Shown here: positions 9,063 through 16,977 of the stretch, piece by piece
Position numbering within the stretch: the stretch's first letter is position 1
Layout of the letters: each line of letters begins with the position of its first letter
NCBI RefSeq assembly: GCF_900074915.1
Contig: NZ_LT222319.1
Location: 5,695,001-5,759,000 of the forward strand
DNA: 64,000 nucleotides
Reading direction: 5' to 3'
DNA from: Pseudomonas cerasi
GTDB taxonomy: Bacteria; Pseudomonadota; Gammaproteobacteria; Pseudomonadales; Pseudomonadaceae
Notes under the pieces: generated by a model
Database searches by the model: none
Seen by the model: only the letters and a program-made list of their open reading frames with translations
What the model was told of the DNA's origin: nothing
Translations under genes and position numbers: made by a program

Positions 9063-9380
9063 ATGTCTCTGCTACGTAACCTTGGCGCTGTCTTTCTGTT
9101 GACCGCCGCAGCCGGTGCAAACGCCTCCAGCTTCATCGTCACCACCGACGCAGTGGTCGATGCCGTCAATGCATCGACCCGCGCGACCTCCAACGTGTCC
9201 TCGTCCCTGAAAGACGACAAGATCATTCTTGCCGCCCGTGACGACGCCGCCAGCTTCGTGGCCAGCTCCGGCGACATCCGCAGCGCCCGCCTTGAAGGCG
9301 CCTTGCAGCATATCCGCCAAGTCCTGCCTGAATTGCAAGCCAGCGACAGCCAGCTGGCTCAGGCCATTCTGGCCATCTGA
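9063..9380 (+). CDS. DUF2388 secreted protein, copy 1
   Basis: A 105-aa protein with a signal peptide (MSLLRNLGAVFLLTAAAGAN, cleavage near NASS). The mature part carries the family core AARDDAASFVASSGDIRSAR followed by LEGALQHIR, and ends SQLAQAILAI. It is the first of three tandem paralogs. This corresponds to the small Pseudomonas family TIGR02448/DUF2388, of unknown function, which I recall as occurring three in tandem. ATG 9063 sits at the head of the signal peptide. Confidence 0.88.
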   Translation: MSLLRNLGAVFLLTAAAGANASSFIVTTDAVVDAVNASTRATSNVSSSLKDDKIILAARDDAASFVASSGDIRSARLEGALQHIRQVLPELQASDSQLAQAILAI

Positions 9381-9457
9381 CCGCTGCGCCCCGGCTACGT
9401 GCCGGGGTAGCTCTGGCCCGCGCATTGCGCTAGCCTTGGAGCCTGTTTTGCCGGTTC

Positions 9458-9772
9458 GTGAAAGTCATGCGTTTAGTGCACCTTCTGTATATCGCTCCCT
9501 TTGCCAGCCTGATGTACGTCAGTCAGGTTCAAGCGTTCGATACGACCACGCAAGGCCTGGTCAAGACCGCCTATGCCACCAGTCAGGTCTCGACAGGACC
9601 GTTCGATAACAAACTGATCATGGCTGCCCGTGACGATGCGGCTGCATTCATTGCCAGCGACGGAGAAATGCGTGGCGCCCGGCTTGAGTCAGCGCTGCAC
9701 GCCCTGCGTCAGGCAGATGCAAAACTTCATGCCAGCGACCTTGAACTGGCGCAGGCAATCCTCGTCCAATAG
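9458..9772 (+). CDS. DUF2388 secreted protein, copy 2
   Basis: About 104 aa, starting at GTG 9458 or, equally possible, ATG 9467 (MRLVHLLYIAPFASLMYVSQ). A signal peptide is followed by the shared core MAARDDAAAFIASDGEMRGA and LESALHALR, ending LELAQAILVQ. It aligns along its length with the copies on either side, so the trio arose by local duplication. The 77-base gap from copy 1 includes no clear terminator, so one transcript is likely. Confidence 0.85.
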   Translation: MKVMRLVHLLYIAPFASLMYVSQVQAFDTTTQGLVKTAYATSQVSTGPFDNKLIMAARDDAAAFIASDGEMRGARLESALHALRQADAKLHASDLELAQAILVQ

Positions 9773-9810
9773 CCACTTTCCCCTCTTCGCGTAACTGGAG
9801 ACGTCACTAC

Positions 9811-10131
9811 ATGCGTACCCCGCTGATTGCTGCTTCCCTTGGCCTGCTCTTGCTGGCCGATTTTGCCCAGGCCCAGACTGTTGTGGCCACGAGCAACATC
9901 ATCGTTCGTGCGTTCGGCCGTACCATCGATTTCACTTCCGACACCACCACATCGATCCGCGACTCCAAGGTCGTTCTCCAGGCCAAGGACGATGCTGCCA
10001 GCTACGTTGCTACCGGTGGTGATATCCACGGTGCCCAACTGGATGCTGCGTTCGACACGCTGCGTAGCCGCGTGCCGGAAGCGCGTGATGCAAGCGATCA
10101 GACCCTGGCTGAAGCAATCCTCGCATTGTGA
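9811..10131 (+). CDS. DUF2388 secreted protein, copy 3
   Basis: A 106-aa secreted protein (MRTPLIAASLGLLLLADFAQ, cleavage after AQA). The core reads LQAKDDAASYVATGGDIHGA and LDAAFDTLR, ending TLAEAILAL. It differs most from the others around residues 30-45. Its stop codon overlaps the GTG start of the next gene (GTGA at 10128-10131), so it is translationally coupled to the large DUF4105 protein. That links the small proteins to it functionally. Confidence 0.88.
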   Translation: MRTPLIAASLGLLLLADFAQAQTVVATSNIIVRAFGRTIDFTSDTTTSIRDSKVVLQAKDDAASYVATGGDIHGAQLDAAFDTLRSRVPEARDASDQTLAEAILAL

Positions 10132-12089
10132 GGCGGTTTCGCGCCTGGCTGCTTGCTGGCGCGCTGTCGCTGGTTGGTACGCATGCCTTTGCCAGCCTGA
10201 AGCTGGAACTGCACACCGACGGCCTCGATGCGCCCCAACAACAAGCCAGCCAGGCGCTGCTCGACGAAGCCCTGCACGCCTTACCGCCCAGCTTCGTCGC
10301 AGCACTGGACCGCACCGTCGAGGTGAGCTGGTCCGCTGACATGCCGCAGAACGCCTACGGTCAGGCCGCCGGTCCCTATCAGCTGTACCTCAACAGCCAC
10401 CTGCTGACGTCCTTGACGGACGGCTCGGCAGCCACCGCCCAGACGGGCCGGCCACACGGTACGGTGCGCCGGGAGTTGCTCGCTACTGTCCTGCACGAGC
10501 TGACCCACGTCTACGACCGCGCCCGCCTGTGGTCTCCCAGCGAGCGAGCGGCGATTTTTCGCTGCACATCACGTAGCAGTTCACTGGGCAAGGTCGGTCT
10601 GCCTGACGACTGCCGCGGCCAGACCGAGCGACGCTTCACCCTGAGTGACGATCCACGCTTGCTGGACCTGGCGGGCTGGCAGCAATATGTCGGACGTCGT
10701 GGCGAACGCGAGGAACATAACGGCCAGGTCGCCCGCAGCCCGGACATCTACGAAACCACCAGCCCGCTGGAGTTCGTGGCGGTGAACATGGAGTACTTCC
10801 TCCTCGATCCGGCCTACGCCTGCCGTCGCCCTGCCCTGTATGCCTATTACAAGGAGCGTTTTGGCTGGGCACCTGCAGCCCATAATGAATGCCCGACGTT
10901 TTACCCTTACCTGAATGCCGGCAGCGACTTCGGCCGAGAGCCACTGGGCAAGCTGGACCCGGAGCGGGTGTATGCGGTGGATTATCTACTGGCCGAGGCG
11001 AACCAGAACTGGGCAAGCCGCTGGGGCCACAGCATGTTGCGCCTGGTGATTTGCAAACCCGGCCGCCCGCGTGGTCCGGATTGCCGACTGGACCTTGATC
11101 AGCACCTGGTGCTGTCATACCGGGCGTTTGTTGGCGACGTGCAGTTGTCCAGCTGGGACGGCCTGATGGGCGCCTACCCGTCGCGCCTGTTCGTCCTGCC
11201 ACTGGCGCAGGTCATCGATGAATACACCAAAACCGAGCTGCGCAGCCTGGCGTCGGTACCAATCAAGCTGTCGCGTCCGGAAATAGAAGGGCTCGTGCAG
11301 CACGCCGCCGAGATGCACTGGAGCTACGACGGCAACTACTACTTCCTCTCGAACAACTGCGCCGTTGAAAACCTGAAGCTGTTGCGCGCCGGTACGCACA
11401 ACCCCAAGCTCGTCGGCCTGGACAGCATCTTGCCCAACGGTTTGCTTGAAGTCCTCGAAGGCCGCGGGCTGGCTGACACCAGCGTACTGGACGATCCCAA
11501 GGAAGCGCTGCGTCTGGGCTATCGGTTCGACTCCTACCGGGATCGCTATCAGGCGATGTTCGAAGTGCTGAAGAAGCACCTGCCGATCAAACAGAACAGC
11601 GTGGAAGACTGGATGGCGCTACCCGCCAGTGAACGCAGCCAGTGGTTCGCTAAAGCCGATCTGCGTACCAGCGCTGCGATTCTGCTGCTGGAGCAGGCCA
11701 GCCTGCGCAGGCAACTGTTGTTGGCCCAGGACGAAGTGAAACAGAGCTATCTGGGTGCACGGGAGTTGAAAGACGGCAAGGTTTCCAACGCCACCAAAAC
11801 GCTGCAGGAGATCCTCGCCAGCAGCGGGTTCCTCAGTCGGCCTGCCGAGCTGCTGGGCAGCGACGGGTACGGTTTGCCACAGGCAGGAGAATGGCAGCGC
11901 CTTGAAGCAGAAAGCAGTCAGCGCCAGAAGCAGCTCAAGCGTCTGACCGGTGATCTCGACAAGGAAGTGAGGGCCCTGCTGGAGCCTGAGCGCGCCAAAG
12001 AGATTGCCGCCAACGAAGCCAACCTCAAACAGGTGTCGGAGCACCTGAGGGCGTTGCACAAGGCTGCAGGCGGGCTGCAGCTGCCGTGA
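10128..12089 (+). CDS. Periplasmic HExxH plus DUF4105 domain protein
   Basis: A 653-aa exported protein with a signal peptide ending near residue 22 (GTHAFA). The N-terminal half has a zinc-peptidase motif HELTH at residues 123-127, with a possible third ligand in PLEFVAVNMEYFL (about residues 213-225). The middle carries a DUF4105 (Lnb N-terminal periplasmic type) domain: RWGHSMLRLVICK near 298-310 and LSNNCAVENLKLLR near 407-420. The paired His301 and Cys411 resemble a papain-like or NlpC/P60-like active site. The last 150 residues are charged and helical. It starts at GTG 10128, overlapping the preceding DUF2388 stop. The target is unknown; envelope proteolysis or lipid modification is inferred. 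Confidence 0.85.
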   Translation: MRRFRAWLLAGALSLVGTHAFASLKLELHTDGLDAPQQQASQALLDEALHALPPSFVAALDRTVEVSWSADMPQNAYGQAAGPYQLYLNSHLLTSLTDGSAATAQTGRPHGTVRRELLATVLHELTHVYDRARLWSPSERAAIFRCTSRSSSLGKVGLPDDCRGQTERRFTLSDDPRLLDLAGWQQYVGRRGEREEHNGQVARSPDIYETTSPLEFVAVNMEYFLLDPAYACRRPALYAYYKERFGWAPAAHNECPTFYPYLNAGSDFGREPLGKLDPERVYAVDYLLAEANQNWASRWGHSMLRLVICKPGRPRGPDCRLDLDQHLVLSYRAFVGDVQLSSWDGLMGAYPSRLFVLPLAQVIDEYTKTELRSLASVPIKLSRPEIEGLVQHAAEMHWSYDGNYYFLSNNCAVENLKLLRAGTHNPKLVGLDSILPNGLLEVLEGRGLADTSVLDDPKEALRLGYRFDSYRDRYQAMFEVLKKHLPIKQNSVEDWMALPASERSQWFAKADLRTSAAILLLEQASLRRQLLLAQDEVKQSYLGARELKDGKVSNATKTLQEILASSGFLSRPAELLGSDGYGLPQAGEWQRLEAESSQRQKQLKRLTGDLDKEVRALLEPERAKEIAANEANLKQVSEHLRALHKAAGGLQLP

Positions 12090-12467
12090 TCAGGCTGCTT
12101 TCTTTTTCGGTTTGAGGTATTTGACCAGGCCCTGGAACCAGATCACCAGGGCCGGGTTGCCCTTGATCTGAATATCCTTGTCCTGAATGCCCTTCATGAA
12201 CGCCAGCTGCTTGTTCTTAGCCTGGAGAGTATCAAAGCCAAAGGCTGCATCACGAAACACGATGGCAAAGGCCGGCTCTGCAACCGTACCACTTGCACTG
12301 CGGACCCGTTGATCATGGACCACGAAGTGACGTGAAATCTTGCCATCTGCAGTCTGCAACTGAAAGGTCAGGTCCTTGCCAGCCAATTGCTGCTGGAACG
12401 CCGGATTGTTACGACTGGCGCGGGCCATCAGCAGGCCCACCATCCACAACAGGAAACGAAATTTCAT
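12090..12467 (-). CDS. SCP2-like small protein (often labelled helicase)
   Basis: A 125-aa protein starting MKFRFLLWMVGLLMARASRN, with a hydrophobic N-terminus, then FQLQTADGKISRHFVVHDQR and a C-terminal block GIQDKDIQIKGNPALVIWFQ ending LKPKKKAA. The shape resembles a sterol carrier protein 2-type lipid-binding fold. I recall close Pseudomonas homologs being annotated as helicases, but no helicase motif is present. Its stop codon directly follows that of the convergent DUF4105 gene. Confidence 0.7.
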   Translation of the reverse strand: MKFRFLLWMVGLLMARASRNNPAFQQQLAGKDLTFQLQTADGKISRHFVVHDQRVRSASGTVAEPAFAIVFRDAAFGFDTLQAKNKQLAFMKGIQDKDIQIKGNPALVIWFQGLVKYLKPKKKAA

Positions 12468-12596
12468 ACACGGCCTCTGAACACGCGGGTTCCGACTCGG
12501 AATCGGCGTAGCAGTGTAGCGGGTTATCGGCGCAAAACCTGTAGGACAAAAATGGATTTCGAGGGAGATCGGCACAAAACAGCCCTCGAATATGAG

Positions 12597-12624
12597 GATG
12601 CTGCTCCGCGTGGGGAGCAGCATC
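12597..12624 (-). terminator. Hairpin downstream of lipoprotein gene
   Basis: GATGCTGCTCC pairs perfectly with GGAGCAGCATC over an 11-bp stem with a 6-base loop. It lies just after the stop of the lipoprotein gene. No T-run follows, so termination is only probable. Confidence 0.5.
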
Positions 12625-12633
12625 ACACTGACA

Positions 12634-13077
12634 TCAACGAATGCTGTTGATGCTGCCTTTGTTACCCGTGACCTTTACATCGACCTTCTTGAAGATGAAG
12701 TAGTCTTTGACGCTGACTTCGTAGCGCGGCGCAACAATCAGGTCGGCACCGGAGGATTTAACCGCCTTGAAGGCAGCTGCCGCTTTGGTCGTCGAGACAG
12801 GATCAGGCAACGCCAGACCCAGGCCGCCACCGCCAGCTGCGCCACCGTAGGTCACGCCGTCGGCGAACTGATTATCGCCGCCGAAGCTCAGGAAATTGAA
12901 CAGCACGTTGGTGGACGACTCGCCGCTGATGGTGCCGCCAACCTTGACGTCAGCCTTCAGGTCGGTTTTGACCGTGCCTTCCAGCGGCGCGCTTGGCTGG
13001 CTGACGTTGTAGCTCACACAACCGCTGGTTGTGGCGATCAGAGCCGCAACAGCAGCAAACTTCCATGGCTTTTTCAT
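12634..13077 (-). CDS. Putative lipoprotein of unknown function
   Basis: A 147-aa protein starting MKKPWKFAAVAALIATTSGC, a type II signal peptide with the lipidated Cys at residue 20. The mature part has SYNVSQPSAPLEGTVKTDLK, a glycine-rich stretch (GGAAGGGGLG) near residue 85, and a C-terminal half reading LIVAPRYEVSVKDYFIFKKV, probably beta-rich. I do not recognise a characterised family. ATG 13077 is chosen because it alone places the signal peptide correctly. It is monocistronic. Confidence 0.78.
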   Translation of the reverse strand: MKKPWKFAAVAALIATTSGCVSYNVSQPSAPLEGTVKTDLKADVKVGGTISGESSTNVLFNFLSFGGDNQFADGVTYGGAAGGGGLGLALPDPVSTTKAAAAFKAVKSSGADLIVAPRYEVSVKDYFIFKKVDVKVTGNKGSINSIR

Positions 13078-13254
13078 TCTGGATTTCCCAAGAGTAATTG
13101 AAGGGGTGCAGCAGGGGCGGCACTCTAAGGGAATCAGCAACAAGAAAAAGTCAGGCAAAGCTGGGGCTTTGGAAGGCAATTACACGCAATGGAGTAGGAC
13201 AATTCTCACAGGGAGCGAGAGGCATCATCGGCGTCATACGGCAGAAACAAGAAA

Positions 13255-13282
13255 CGGGCACCCAATCCGATTGGTGTGCCCG
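13255..13282 (-). terminator. Intrinsic terminator downstream of HU gene
   Basis: On the minus strand CGGGCACACCAAT pairs with ATTGGGTGCCCG (one bulged base) and is followed by TTTCTTGTTT. A second, stronger-looking stem lies just upstream at 13294-13314 (TGCGCCTC / GAGGCGCA). Both are 3' of the HU gene. Confidence 0.7.
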
Positions 13283-13324
13283 CCTGTGGGTCTTGCGCCT
13301 CCCGCCGAGGCGCACACCGGGGTA

Positions 13325-13600
13325 TCAAGGGTTGACGCTGTCTTTCAGGGCTTTCCCCGGCTTGAAGGCAACCGTGTTGCTTGCCTTGATTTTGACCGGC
13401 TCCCCGGTCTGAGGGTTCTTGCCAGTGCGGGCGCCACGGTGGCGTTGCAGAAAAGTACCGAAACCTACCAGCGTGACACTGTCCTTGCGGTTCAGTGCGC
13501 CAGTAATCTCTTCAAGGATGGCATTGAGAACGCGATTGGATTGCTCTTTGGTGAGATCCGCCTTTTCAGCGATGGCGGCTGCAACTTCTGGTTTACGCAT
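13325..13600 (-). CDS. hupA: HU-family DNA-binding protein
   Basis: A 91-aa histone-like protein. It begins MRKPEVAAAIAEKADLTKEQ and has VTLVGFGTFLQRHRGARTGK, the DNA-binding arm with NPQTGEPVKIKAS and a C-terminus reading FKPGKALKDSVNP. These fit HU rather than IHF. It binds and bends DNA with little sequence preference. In Pseudomonas the HU copy beside rubredoxin reductase is usually called HupA; the exact paralog name rests on that position. It may be separately transcribed, as a 190-base gap precedes it. Confidence 0.95.
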   Translation of the reverse strand: MRKPEVAAAIAEKADLTKEQSNRVLNAILEEITGALNRKDSVTLVGFGTFLQRHRGARTGKNPQTGEPVKIKASNTVAFKPGKALKDSVNP

Positions 13601-13792
13601 ATGAAGCCTCTTTTACGGTTTTTTGTTTTTATGTCCCGCGCCGCTTTTGTAAAACAACGGCCACAAGGCGCCGCGACAGCTCTACGTAGCGGCAGACACG
13701 ACCGAGGATGGCATGCCGAACTGACCCGCGCCAGTGCATGAGCGCGGTTTATTGGCAGAAATACGGGGTCAATCCGACAAAATGACGAGAAA

Positions 13793-14941
13793 TCACGCCA
13801 ATAACGCGGGCAGCACCTTGTTGAGTGCGAGTTTTTCCATAACCGCAGCGCCTGTCAGGGCATAGCCCAGCAGATGGCCGTCGGCGTCGTGACACAGCGC
13901 CTTGATATCAGCGCCCTGCCCTTCGACGCTCCAGTGGCCATCGCTGCCACGCGGCGGCGGCGAAACCACCAGCGGGCAGGCTGGCGTCTTCACGGTGATC
14001 GGCATGGGCCCGTATTTGACTGAGGTCGGGTTTCCGGCCAGCGTCTGGGCCAAGGCACGAGCGCAGCTCATCAACGGCATCACGTAGAGCAGGTTGAGAC
14101 CATCGACTTCAGCGCAATCACCCAGCGCATGGATATTGGCGTGGGAGGTTTGCAGCAGGCGGTCGACCAGAATGCCGCGCCCAGTCTGCAGGCCGGCAGC
14201 AGCGGCCAGCTCGATGCGAGGACGCAGGCCGATGGCTGAGACCACCAGATCGCAGTCAATCACCTGCCCGTCCGACAAGTGCGCTTGCAGGCCCCCACCA
14301 TTGCGATTCAGACGGGTCAGCACCGGCCCCAGATGGAAACGTGCACCCAGGCTTTCAAGGCCGGTTTTCACCGCAGCCGCCGCTTCAGGGGGCAACAGGG
14401 TCGGCATGACCTGTTCGCACGGCGCCACCAGATCCACTTCATAGCCGCCCAGGATCAGGTCGTTGGCGAATTCACAGCCAATGAGCCCTGCGCCGAGAAT
14501 CAGCACCCGACGCTTGCCCGACGCAGCCGCACGGAAACGGGCGTAATCCTGAAGATCGTTGATCGGGAAAATCGCGTCGCCTGCATCGCCTTCCACCGGT
14601 ACACGAATGGCTTCGGCGCCCCAGGCCAGCACCAGATCGCGGTAATACACCGCCTCTTCGCCGATCCACAGGCGTTTGTGCCCGGCATCGATCCCGCTGA
14701 TGCGCGTGTGCGTGCGGATCTCGGCCTTGAGCTGATCGGCCATGGCGCCGGCTTCAGCCATGCTCAGGCCGTCGGCTTCCTTGTTTTTGCCAAAGCCGGT
14801 AGAGAGCATCGGCTTGGAGTAGGAACGGCCATCATCGGCCGTGATCAATAGCAGCGGCGTGTCTGCGTCCAGCTTGCGAAACTCCCGAGCAAGGTTATAC
14901 CCCGCAAGGCCGGTGCCGATGATGACGACAGGTGCGCTCAT
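13793..14941 (-). CDS. alkT: Rubredoxin reductase
   Basis: A 382-aa FAD/NAD-dependent oxidoreductase. The FAD-binding fold opens the protein (VVIIGTGLAGYNLAREFRKL) and the NAD fold is at VLILGAGLIGCEFANDLI (about residue 146). The FAD-contact motif is IHALGDCAEVDGLNLLYVMP. It passes electrons from NADH to rubredoxin. The rubredoxin gene lies just upstream on the same strand (15005-15172), and the order rubredoxin-reductase-HU matches Pseudomonas genomes I know. Alkane use itself cannot be inferred, as no alkane hydroxylase is in the window. Confidence 0.93.
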   Translation of the reverse strand: MSAPVVIIGTGLAGYNLAREFRKLDADTPLLLITADDGRSYSKPMLSTGFGKNKEADGLSMAEAGAMADQLKAEIRTHTRISGIDAGHKRLWIGEEAVYYRDLVLAWGAEAIRVPVEGDAGDAIFPINDLQDYARFRAAASGKRRVLILGAGLIGCEFANDLILGGYEVDLVAPCEQVMPTLLPPEAAAAVKTGLESLGARFHLGPVLTRLNRNGGGLQAHLSDGQVIDCDLVVSAIGLRPRIELAAAAGLQTGRGILVDRLLQTSHANIHALGDCAEVDGLNLLYVMPLMSCARALAQTLAGNPTSVKYGPMPITVKTPACPLVVSPPPRGSDGHWSVEGQGADIKALCHDADGHLLGYALTGAAVMEKLALNKVLPALLA

Positions 14942-15004
14942 TGTTCTTCCCTATTTCACTGTGCCTGGTGCTCGTTGTTGCCAGCCCTTGTCTGCAGGCA
15001 GCAA

Positions 15005-15172
15005 TCAACCGATTTCGATCATTTCAAAGTCCATCTTGCCCACGCCGCAATCCGGGCACAGCCAGTCTTCCGGCACATCCTGCCAGAGGGTGCCGGGCGC
15101 AATTCCGTCATCCGGCCAGCCATCGGCTTCGTTATAGATCAGGCCACAGACGATGCATTGCCATTTCTTCAT
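15005..15172 (-). CDS. rubA: Rubredoxin
   Basis: A 55-aa protein, MKKWQCIVCGLIYNEADGWP onward, with two CxxC pairs (CIVC at residues 6-9 and CPDC near residues 39-42) that hold one iron atom. DDGIAPGTLWQDVPEDWLCP is the rubredoxin core. It is an electron carrier reduced by the reductase encoded 63 bases downstream on the same strand, so the two form an operon. The divergent gene is ubiC, across a 188-base region containing a dyad motif. Confidence 0.96.
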   Translation of the reverse strand: MKKWQCIVCGLIYNEADGWPDDGIAPGTLWQDVPEDWLCPDCGVGKMDFEMIEIG

Positions 15173-15207
15173 GTCAGGTTCTCTCGTTTATCAGGCTCAA
15201 TAGCGTA

Positions 15208-15303
15208 CGACGGTCGGTTGCCGTCTTCTGAAGGGGCGTTGTACTGATCGACAGGCGCGGATGCAAGTCTGATTCTATAACTCAGGCTCTACCGACCGTC
15301 GGT
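15208..15303. promoter_or_regulatory. Candidate operator: ACCGACCGTCG repeats
   Basis: ACCGACCGTCG occurs at 15291-15301, where it extends to the 13-bp palindrome ACCGACCGTCGGT, and again in reverse orientation at 15208-15218. The two copies lie 72 bases apart between divergent rubA and ubiC. The dyad looks like a TetR-type operator; no TetR gene is nearby. Confidence 0.5.
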
Positions 15304-15360
15304 CGAGACCGGCAATCATGCTAAGCTCGCGGCCTCGTTGGCTGCCGGAACTGGCTTACC

Positions 15361-15921
15361 GTGACCCAGCAATCCCCCGCATTCATTGGCCCTGTCTGGT
15401 TTGAGCGCGAGCAATTGATCGACGTGCCGGACCCGGTAATGCTCGAGTGGTTGTTCAATCAGGACTCCCTCTCTCGCCGCTTGGACCGTTTGTCTGATGG
15501 TCGTTTCAGCGTATTTCCGCAGTTTGAAGGCTGGCAGCTGTTGCGCCCTGACGAGTGCCTGGCGCTGGGCCTGCCAGAGGCTGGCGAGGGCTGGGTGCGC
15601 GAGGTGTATTTGCGCGGCAACGGCAACCACTGGGTGTTCGCGCGCAGCGTCGCCGCCCGTAGCGCCCTGCAGGATGGCGGCCTGAATATGGATGAGCTGG
15701 GCACTCGTTCTCTGGGTGAGTTGCTGTTCAGCGACCCGGCGTTCGTGCGCGGCACACTTGAGGTGTGTCATTACCCCGAGGCCTGGCTACCCGCTGCCGA
15801 CGCAGCGCGCGGACTGTGGGCACGCCGCTCGCGATTCGATCGCGGCGCATTGAGCGTGCTGGTCGCCGAAGTTTTCCTGCCAGCCCTGTGCACTGCGATC
15901 CACGACAAGGACCACGCCTGA
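15361..15921 (+). CDS. ubiC: Chorismate--pyruvate lyase
   Basis: The 186-aa cytosolic enzyme removes pyruvate from chorismate to give 4-hydroxybenzoate, the first ubiquinone-specific step. It starts at GTG 15361. Family blocks are EWLFNQDSLSRRLDRLSDGR, VREVYLRGNGNHWVFARSV and LGTRSLGELLFSDPAFVRGT, followed by WARRSRF and a conserved VAEVFLPAL near the end. The UbiC stop overlaps the ubiA start by one base (TGATG), showing a ubiCA operon as in many gammaproteobacteria. Confidence 0.95.
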   Translation: MTQQSPAFIGPVWFEREQLIDVPDPVMLEWLFNQDSLSRRLDRLSDGRFSVFPQFEGWQLLRPDECLALGLPEAGEGWVREVYLRGNGNHWVFARSVAARSALQDGGLNMDELGTRSLGELLFSDPAFVRGTLEVCHYPEAWLPAADAARGLWARRSRFDRGALSVLVAEVFLPALCTAIHDKDHA

Positions 15922-16814
15922 TGTACCTGTCCCTCCTCAAATCCCTCAATCGTCTGAGCCCGCGCGCCTGGGACTTCATCCAGCTGACACGCATCGACAA
16001 GCCCATCGGCGTCTACCTGCTGCTGTGGCCGACCCTGTGGGCGGTCTGGATTGCAGGCAAGGGCGCGCCCTCGCTGCAGACCGTGTTCATTTTTGTGCTC
16101 GGCGTGTTTCTGATGCGGGCGGCAGGCTGTGTGATCAATGACTTCGCCGACCGCAAGGTGGACGGCCACGTCAAACGCACCGAGCAACGTCCGCTGGTCA
16201 GCGGCAAAGTCAGCTCCAGGGAAGCGCTGGTGCTGTTTGCGGTGCTGGTCGGCCTGAGCTTTGTGCTGGTGCTGTTTACCAACGCGACGACCATCTGGCT
16301 GTCGTTCGGCGGTCTCGCCCTGGCGGCCAGCTATCCGTTCATGAAGCGCTACACCTATTACCCGCAAGTGGTGCTGGGTGCTGCGTTCTCGTGGGGCATG
16401 CCGATGGCCTTCACCGCCGAAACCGGCGAGTTGCCCGCTGCAGCCTGGTTGCTGTACATCGCCAACCTGCTGTGGACGGTGGGCTACGACACCTACTACG
16501 CCATGGTCGATCGCGACGACGACCTGAAAATCGGCGTGAAATCCACGGCAGTACTGTTCGGCGATGCCGACCGGGTCATCATCCTGACCCTGCAAGGGCT
16601 GGCACTGGGCTGCCTGATACTGGCCGGTGCGCGCTTCGAACTGGGCGCGTGTTTCTACATCGGCCTGCTGGCAGCGGCAGGCTGTTTCGCCTGGGAATTC
16701 TGGAGCACCCGTGAGCGCGGGCGAGACGCCTGCTTCAAGGCCTTCCTGCACAACCACTGGGCCGGGCTGGCGATATTCCTGGGCATCGTCGCCGACTACG
16801 CGGTGCGCGGATAA
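15921..16814 (+). CDS. ubiA: 4-hydroxybenzoate octaprenyltransferase
   Basis: A 297-aa integral membrane prenyltransferase with about eight or nine helices. The two Asp-rich prenyl-diphosphate/Mg binding motifs are INDFADRKVDGHVKRTEQRP (around residue 70) and GYDTYYAMVDRDDDLKIGVK (around residue 190). It joins a polyprenyl chain to 4-hydroxybenzoate in ubiquinone synthesis. ATG 15921 overlaps the ubiC stop; the start MYLSLLKSLNRLSPRAWDFI fits the family. Confidence 0.97.
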   Translation: MYLSLLKSLNRLSPRAWDFIQLTRIDKPIGVYLLLWPTLWAVWIAGKGAPSLQTVFIFVLGVFLMRAAGCVINDFADRKVDGHVKRTEQRPLVSGKVSSREALVLFAVLVGLSFVLVLFTNATTIWLSFGGLALAASYPFMKRYTYYPQVVLGAAFSWGMPMAFTAETGELPAAAWLLYIANLLWTVGYDTYYAMVDRDDDLKIGVKSTAVLFGDADRVIILTLQGLALGCLILAGARFELGACFYIGLLAAAGCFAWEFWSTRERGRDACFKAFLHNHWAGLAIFLGIVADYAVRG

Positions 16815-16907
16815 CGACACTGCCAGCCTGCGCACGACTGAAATAAATTCATGATCGCGAGGCCTGCGGGCCCCCGCAGCCTGTCAGCGTGCTAGCCTCA
16901 TTCAGAC

Positions 16908-16925
16908 CTGTCACACGACTGCAAT
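16908..16925 (+). promoter_or_regulatory. Pho box upstream of phoB
   Basis: CTGTCAC-ACGA-CTGCAAT matches the PhoB consensus of two CTGTCAT-like 7-mers 4 bases apart, at 5 to 6 of 7 positions each. It lies about 50 bases before the phoB start and implies autoregulation by phosphorylated PhoB. Confidence 0.72.
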
Positions 16926-16977
16926 AATTCCGTTATCTAATGCGCCCCAAGACAGTTAAATGACAAGAGGTTCGAGC

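Noticed and set aside
12090..12467. Helicase annotation of the 125-aa protein
   Set aside because: No Walker or DEAD motif, far too short; an SCP2-like fold fits better.
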